Part shown: one piece after another, positions 6,577-9,559 of the stretch
How the letters are laid out: each line of letters opens with the position of its first letter
How positions within the stretch are numbered: the first letter of the stretch is position 1
NCBI GenBank assembly: GCA_946222495.1
Contig: CAMICF010000106.1
Location: forward strand, 1 to 9,559
Source: an uncultured Janibacter sp.
GTDB taxonomy: Bacteria; Actinomycetota; Actinomycetes; Actinomycetales; Dermatophilaceae
Direction: 5' to 3'
DNA: 9,559 bases
Notes under the pieces: model-generated
Database searches by the model: none
Seen by the model: the letters and a program-made list of their open reading frames with translations, nothing else
What the model was told of the DNA's origin: nothing
Translations under genes and position numbers: made by a program

Positions 6577-7947
6577 TTACGCCACCGGAGTGGCCAGCAC
6601 CTCGTTGAGGGCCTCCGTCGAGGACGGGTGCGTCCAGATGCCGTCGCGCAGCTCCGTCGCGGTGACGCCGGCGCGCATCGCCAGGGCGACGAGGTTGACG
6701 AGCTCCTGCGCGTCCACGGTGTGCAGCGCCGCGCCGAGGACGAGGTCGGTCTCCGGGTCGACGCACAGCTTGATGAGGCCGTGGGTCTCGCCGAGGATCT
6801 TCGGTCGCGGCATCGCCGCGATGCTCGCCACCGGCTTCGCGTAGACGGTGACGGGAGCACCCTTCTCCCGCAGGGCCTCCTCGCTCTCCCCCACCCGGGC
6901 GAAGGGGGGCGTCACGAACATCGTCGTGGGCACGGCCACCCGGTCGGCGCGCGAGCGCGCTCCCTCGCCGGTGAGCTGGTCGAGGACGATGCGGTGGTCG
7001 TCGTAGGAGATGTAGGTCTGCTGCATCCCGCCGTTGGCGTCACCGACCGCGAAGACGCCCTCGGCGCTCGTGCGGAGCCGGTCGTCGACGACGATGGCGC
7101 CGCTGTCGTCGACCTCGATGCCCGCGGCGTCGAGACCGAGCCCCTCGGTCGCCGGGACCCGACCGACCGCGGCGAGCACCGCGTGGGCCTGGACCCGGTC
7201 GCCGTCGTCGGTGTGCACGGTGACGGCGTGTCCGTCGTCGTCGATCCCGGTCGCCTGCGTGCCGGTCCGGATCGTCACGCCCGCATCGAGCAGCGCCTGC
7301 TCGACGGACGCGGCCACGTCGGCGTCCTCGCGCGCGAGGATGCGCTCGCCCCGCTCGAGGACGGTGACCTGGGAGCCGAAGCCGGCGAACATCCCGGCGA
7401 GCTCCAGGGCCACCGGGCCGCCCCCGACGATGACGAGCCGCCCCGGGAAGTGGTCGATGTGCTGGATCGAGGTCGAGTCGTGCACGCGCGGCCCGTCCCC
7501 ACCGGGCACGTCGAGCCGCCGCGGGAGTGCCCCGGTCCCGATGATGACCGTCGTCGCGGTGATGTCGAGCTCCTCGTCACCACCGGTGACGCGCACGCGA
7601 CGCCGGCCGGTGAAGCTCGCCCGGCCACCGACGACGACCCGCACGGCGTCCACCGTCTCGAGCATCTGCCGGTTGACGCCGTTGAGCTTGTCGACGAGGG
7701 CATCGCGGGACTCGACCGCACGATCGAACCACGATGCAGGGTCGTCCTGCTCGCGTCGCTCCCCCGCCTGGTGGACCAGCGCCTTGGTGGGGACGCACCC
7801 GATGTTGATGCAGGTGCCGCCGACCATCGAGGCGGACTGCTCGACGATCGTCACGCTGCGTCCTGCCCTCCCGAGGGCGCCGGTGAGCGTCTTGCCCGCC
7901 TTGCCCCAGCCGATGACGAGGACGTCAGTCTGCAGTGCTTCGCTCAT
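6577..7947 (-). CDS. RclA-like flavoprotein disulfide reductase (group I)
   Basis: This 456-residue FAD enzyme belongs to the lipoamide dehydrogenase/mercuric reductase/RclA family. The FAD-binding start is IGWGKAG (12-18). The redox-active pair C46 and C51 lies in GGTCINIGCVPTK, the second nucleotide-binding motif is GGGPVALELAGMF (175-187), the FAD motif is GVFAVGDANGG (297-307), and the C-terminal dimer base pair is H440/E445 in THPSSTE. The whole pattern, notably G-x-G-K-A-G-K-T, GGMQQTYIS, FVTPPFARVG and the C-terminal THPS block, resembles E. coli RclA as I remember it. RclA reduces Cu(II) and protects against hypochlorous acid. No N-terminal MerA heavy-metal domain and no lipoyl-complex genes nearby make mercuric reductase or dihydrolipoamide dehydrogenase less likely. 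The ribosome site is weak. It lies 49 nt after the hydrolase and 41 nt before the BVMO, so it appears co-transcribed; it may protect the cell from copper or oxidant stress, or serve as a flavin redox partner (inference). Confidence 0.85.
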   Translation of the reverse strand: MSEALQTDVLVIGWGKAGKTLTGALGRAGRSVTIVEQSASMVGGTCINIGCVPTKALVHQAGERREQDDPASWFDRAVESRDALVDKLNGVNRQMLETVDAVRVVVGGRASFTGRRRVRVTGGDEELDITATTVIIGTGALPRRLDVPGGDGPRVHDSTSIQHIDHFPGRLVIVGGGPVALELAGMFAGFGSQVTVLERGERILAREDADVAASVEQALLDAGVTIRTGTQATGIDDDGHAVTVHTDDGDRVQAHAVLAAVGRVPATEGLGLDAAGIEVDDSGAIVVDDRLRTSAEGVFAVGDANGGMQQTYISYDDHRIVLDQLTGEGARSRADRVAVPTTMFVTPPFARVGESEEALREKGAPVTVYAKPVASIAAMPRPKILGETHGLIKLCVDPETDLVLGAALHTVDAQELVNLVALAMRAGVTATELRDGIWTHPSSTEALNEVLATPVA

Positions 7948-7996
7948 GGCCCGAGTCTGTCAGCGTTCCCCCAGGGAGGACAGGCACGGGGTGGGC

Positions 7997-8809
7997 TCAG
8001 GCGGCCGGCAGCGTCTCCCCGGCACGGTCGATGGTCGCGACGACGACGTCGACGACGAGGTCGGGGTGGTCGACCTGCGGGCAGTGCCCGCAGTCCGGGA
8101 GCGTGACGTGGGTGGCCTCGGGCAGGCGGCTCCGGGCGACGCGCGCCTCGGACGGCAGGAGGAGTCGGTCCGTGTCGCCCCAGGCGACGGTGGTCGGCAC
8201 CCGGATCTCCTTGGTGAAGCGCAGGAGGATGCCGCGGAGGAAGTGGGGCCAGAACCCCTTCGCGCGGCGGAGGTTGAGCGTGTCCTCGACCGCGATCTGG
8301 GCCGTGACGTTTTCCGGGTGCGTGTAGAGGGAGCGGAAGGCGAGCCGGCGGAACCACGTGAAGGAGGCCAGCCGCCGGTGCAGGGCCTCGGGGAGATGGC
8401 TGCCCGCCTTCATGAAGAGGAGGTTGGCGCCGAGGTTGAGGAGGTGCCACGCCGGGAAGAACCCGGCCGGGGAGAGCACCGTCGCGGAACGCACCGCATC
8501 GCGGTGGGCGAGCTCGAGGGCCAGGCAGCCGCCGAGGGAGTTGCCGACGACGTGGGGCCGCTCGAGGTCCAGCCCGACGAAGAGCCGCTCGAGCTGCTCG
8601 GCCTGGCTGGGCATCGAGTACCCGTCCGGCGAGGCCGGGATCGGCGACTCCCCGTGGCCGGGGAGGTCGACGACGTAGACGTCGAAGCCCCGCGCCCGGA
8701 GCCGTTGGGGGACCTCCGCCCAGGCCTGCCGGCGATGGCCGATCCCGTGGATGAGGACGACCGGGTCGCCGGGGCCCTCGTGGCGCTCGTACACGATGGT
8801 GCTCTGCAT
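7997..8809 (-). CDS. Alpha/beta hydrolase (probable esterase)
   Basis: This 270-residue alpha/beta-fold hydrolase has a complete catalytic set: oxyanion-hole HG (21-22), DLPGHGES (48-55), nucleophile elbow GNSLGG with S91, acid D214 in WGDTDRLL (D212 possible), and H242 in DCGHCPQ. A helical cap region lies at about 117-200. There is no signal peptide, so it should be cytoplasmic. The fold covers esterases, C-C hydrolases and haloperoxidase-like enzymes; sitting with a BVMO, the most economical role is cleaving the ester the BVMO makes, as proposed for LipR in the mymA operon although LipR belongs to a different hydrolase subgroup. No Shine-Dalgarno precedes ATG 8809; a TAACCT -10-like box 7 nt upstream suggests leaderless transcription starting at this ATG. 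It is the first gene of the seven-gene run. Confidence 0.9.
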   Translation of the reverse strand: MQSTIVYERHEGPGDPVVLIHGIGHRRQAWAEVPQRLRARGFDVYVVDLPGHGESPIPASPDGYSMPSQAEQLERLFVGLDLERPHVVGNSLGGCLALELAHRDAVRSATVLSPAGFFPAWHLLNLGANLLFMKAGSHLPEALHRRLASFTWFRRLAFRSLYTHPENVTAQIAVEDTLNLRRAKGFWPHFLRGILLRFTKEIRVPTTVAWGDTDRLLLPSEARVARSRLPEATHVTLPDCGHCPQVDHPDLVVDVVVATIDRAGETLPAA

Positions 8810-8816
8810 GACGGCG

Positions 8817-8836
8817 AGGTTACTCGCGAGTCACCT
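8817..8836 (-). promoter_or_regulatory. 20-bp palindromic operator over a likely leaderless promoter
   Basis: The plus strand reads AGGTTACTCGCGAGTCACCT: every position pairs with its mirror except one (T8821 against C8832). It is centred on a perfect 10-bp ACTCGCGAGT. On the minus strand it contains TAACCT (8817-8822), fitting the actinobacterial -10 pattern TAnnnT, 7 nt before the hydrolase ATG at 8809, so transcription could begin at the start codon. The -35 region is poor (TGGCGG at 17-nt spacing). Size and symmetry suit a TetR-type dimer. The cognate regulator is not in the window. This is the best candidate control site for the seven-gene run. Confidence 0.6.
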
Positions 8837-8850
8837 GCGCCGCCATGCCC

Positions 8851-8870
8851 GCCCGTCCGACGAGACGGGC
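8851..8870 (-). terminator. Hairpin directly after the cupin stop codon
   Basis: Arms GCCCGTC (8851-8857) and GACGGGC (8864-8870) pair perfectly over a 6-nt loop, and the stem abuts the cupin stop codon. No U-run follows, so it would be a GC-hairpin terminator of the kind common in actinobacteria, or an mRNA 3'-end stabiliser. It separates the cupin transcript from the hydrolase promoter. Confidence 0.5.
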
Positions 8871-9299
8871 TCAGTCCTCCGTCGGGTCGGCCTCCTGGTC
8901 GGCCTTGGTCGGGTGCACGGTGCCGTGCACGTGCTCCGGCGGGGCGTAGAGCGAGTAGACCTTGAGCGGCACGTCACCGATGTTGGTGACGTTGTGCCAC
9001 TGTCCGGCCGGGACCATGATGATGTCGTCGTCCTCGACCTCGCGGTCGAAGGACAGGTCGTCCTCGGCCGGGCCGAGCTGGGCGCGGCCACGCCCTTCCT
9101 CGACACGGAGGAACTGGTCATGGTCCTCGTGGACCTCGAGGCCGATGTCGTCACCGGGGGCGATCGCCATGACGGTCAGCTGCAGGTTGGTGCCGGTCCA
9201 CAGGGTGGAGCGGTAGTTCGTGTTCTGCAGGGTGGCCGCCTCGATGTCGACGACATAGGGCGCGGGGCCGTGGTCGGACAGGTCGATCTGCTCGCTCAT
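8871..9299 (-). CDS. Small single-domain cupin protein
   Basis: This 142-residue protein is one cupin beta-barrel. Motif 1 is GLEVHEDHDQFLRVEEGRG (53-71), with probable metal ligands H57 and Q62 and perhaps E67; the spacing differs from the canonical HxH. Motif 2 is PAGQWHNVTN (97-106) with H102. The C-terminus is a His- then Asp/Glu-rich tail (EHVHGTVHPTKADQEADPTED). The start is clear: AAGGAGA (9304-9310) lies 4 nt before the ATG, and MSEQIDL is preserved. Relatives are widespread and mostly uncharacterised; they may be metal-dependent sugar isomerases, dioxygenases or sensors, and no reaction can be assigned. It is 41 nt after the ahpF end and separated from the next operon by a hairpin, so it may be co-expressed with the peroxide-defence genes to its right. 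Confidence 0.87.
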   Translation of the reverse strand: MSEQIDLSDHGPAPYVVDIEAATLQNTNYRSTLWTGTNLQLTVMAIAPGDDIGLEVHEDHDQFLRVEEGRGRAQLGPAEDDLSFDREVEDDDIIMVPAGQWHNVTNIGDVPLKVYSLYAPPEHVHGTVHPTKADQEADPTED

Positions 9300-9340
9300 G
9301 GGGTCTCCTTCGGGTCGGGTGGGGTCAGTATGGCCGCGGC

Positions 9341-9559
9341 TCAGGCGCGGGCGCCGACCGAGTCCGGGACGTCGATCTGGTCACCGGCCTCGAGCGGACC
9401 GTCGGCGACCTTCGTCTCCGCGATGGAGGCCTCCTCGTCGGGCGCGCTCGAGCGGATGAGGTGGTCGAAGGCGCTGAGCGAGGCGGTGGAGCCGGCGCCC
9501 AGGGCGGTGACGATCTGCTTGTACGGCTCGACCGTGCAGTCACCGGCTGCGAAGACCCC
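9341..9559 (-). CDS. ahpF: Alkyl hydroperoxide reductase subunit F, 3' end only
   Basis: Only the last 72 residues are in the window; the start lies beyond the right edge. GVFAAGDCTVEPYKQIV (1-17) is the FAD-binding GD block of the thioredoxin-reductase fold, and YKQIVTALGAGSTASLSAFDHLIR (13-36) matches the C-terminal block of AhpF as I know it. AhpF moves electrons from NADH through FAD and disulfides to the peroxidase AhpC, removing hydroperoxides. After the usual end (SAFDxLIR plus a few residues) there is an extra stretch of about 35 residues rich in Asp/Glu (38-72), ending in GARA before a TGA stop. An AhpF-like thioredoxin reductase is the main alternative; the N-terminal thioredoxin-fold domain that would settle it is outside the window. 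Confidence 0.78.
   Translation of the reverse strand, partial: GVFAAGDCTVEPYKQIVTALGAGSTASLSAFDHLIRSSAPDEEASIAETKVADGPLEAGDQIDVPDSVGARA

Larger units (their letters stand above)
635..8836 (-). other. Probable seven-gene operon around a BVMO
   Basis: Hydrolase, RclA-like reductase, BVMO, SDR, nitronate-monooxygenase-family enzyme, aldo/keto reductase and acyl-CoA synthetase are co-directional. Gaps are 49, 41, -4, 51, 29 and -4 nt. No convincing terminator was seen between them, and the only clear operator-like promoter is at the 8817-8836 palindrome. The composition parallels the M. tuberculosis mymA operon (BVMO, LipR, SDR, AdhD, FadD13), but gene order differs, the reductase here is an AKR, and RclA-like and nitronate-monooxygenase genes are added. 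Internal promoters cannot be excluded. Confidence 0.65.

Noticed and set aside
6572..6580. GTAACTTAC palindrome at the RclA-like stop codon
   Set aside because: It is short, includes the stop codon and shares too little with the 8817-8836 site to be a second operator.
5075..6844. A 589-codon open frame on the plus strand opposite the BVMO
   Set aside because: The translation is a skewed Asp/Arg/Gly/Val composition with no domain, mirroring the BVMO codons.
4095..6860. A single 921-codon minus-strand open frame joining the SDR to upstream sequence
   Set aside because: Only the last 283 residues (SDR) are protein-like; the rest is out of frame with the BVMO and Arg/Pro-rich. It is not a BVMO-SDR fusion.
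6577..7947. Mercuric reductase (MerA) or dihydrolipoamide dehydrogenase
   Set aside because: No heavy-metal-associated N-terminal domain, no C-terminal vicinal cysteines, and no mer or 2-oxoacid dehydrogenase genes nearby; the motif pattern fits RclA better.
635..8809. True orthology to the M. tuberculosis mymA operon
   Set aside because: Gene order differs, the hydrolase is not of the LipR type, and no VirS-type regulator is visible; only a compositional parallel is claimed.
7034..8965. A 643-codon open frame on the plus strand
   Set aside because: It is antisense to the RclA-like and hydrolase genes, has Arg/Ser/Pro-rich low-complexity translation and no family motifs. Long antisense frames are expected at this GC content.
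1..9559. Mobile elements, CRISPR arrays, tRNA or rRNA genes
   Set aside because: No transposase or integrase motifs, no spaced direct repeats and no tRNA-like cloverleaf were seen on either strand.

Overview
The window is very GC-rich with tightly packed genes and frequent GTG starts. Two promoters look leaderless. Protein families such as an EthA/MymA-type Baeyer-Villiger monooxygenase (BVMO) and an AztD-type lipoprotein point to a high-GC actinobacterium, possibly Micrococcales; this is a compositional and family impression, not a database placement. All ten recognisable genes, two of them cut by the window edges, lie on the minus strand. They are therefore transcribed from high to low coordinates. 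There is no tRNA, rRNA, CRISPR array or mobile element.

In transcription order: (1) the 3' end of an AhpF-type peroxiredoxin reductase (9341 to the right edge); (2) a small cupin (8871-9299) followed directly by a hairpin; (3) a seven-gene run from 8809 down to 635: alpha/beta hydrolase, RclA-like flavoprotein disulfide reductase, EthA/MymA-type BVMO, short-chain dehydrogenase, nitronate-monooxygenase-family flavoprotein, aldo/keto reductase, acyl-CoA synthetase; (4) an AztD-like zinc lipoprotein (start 583, running off the left edge) with a Zur/Fur-type operator over its start codon. Intergenic gaps inside the run are 29-51 nt, and two junctions are 4-nt GTGA overlaps, so the run looks like one operon. 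Its likely promoter lies just upstream of the hydrolase, where a 20-bp near-perfect palindrome covers a plausible -10 box 7 nt from the start codon.

The set BVMO + hydrolase + SDR + aldo/keto reductase + acyl-CoA ligase parallels the mymA operon of Mycobacterium tuberculosis in composition. A coherent inferred pathway is: alcohol to ketone (SDR), ketone to ester (BVMO), ester to alcohol plus acid (hydrolase), aldehyde/ketone handling (AKR) and acid to acyl-CoA (ligase). The nitronate-monooxygenase family member could feed carbonyls from nitroalkanes into the BVMO. The RclA-like enzyme and the neighbouring AhpF add an oxidative-stress flavour. The real substrate cannot be read from the sequence. 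There are no gene-free stretches over 300 bases; every gap is under 65 nt.
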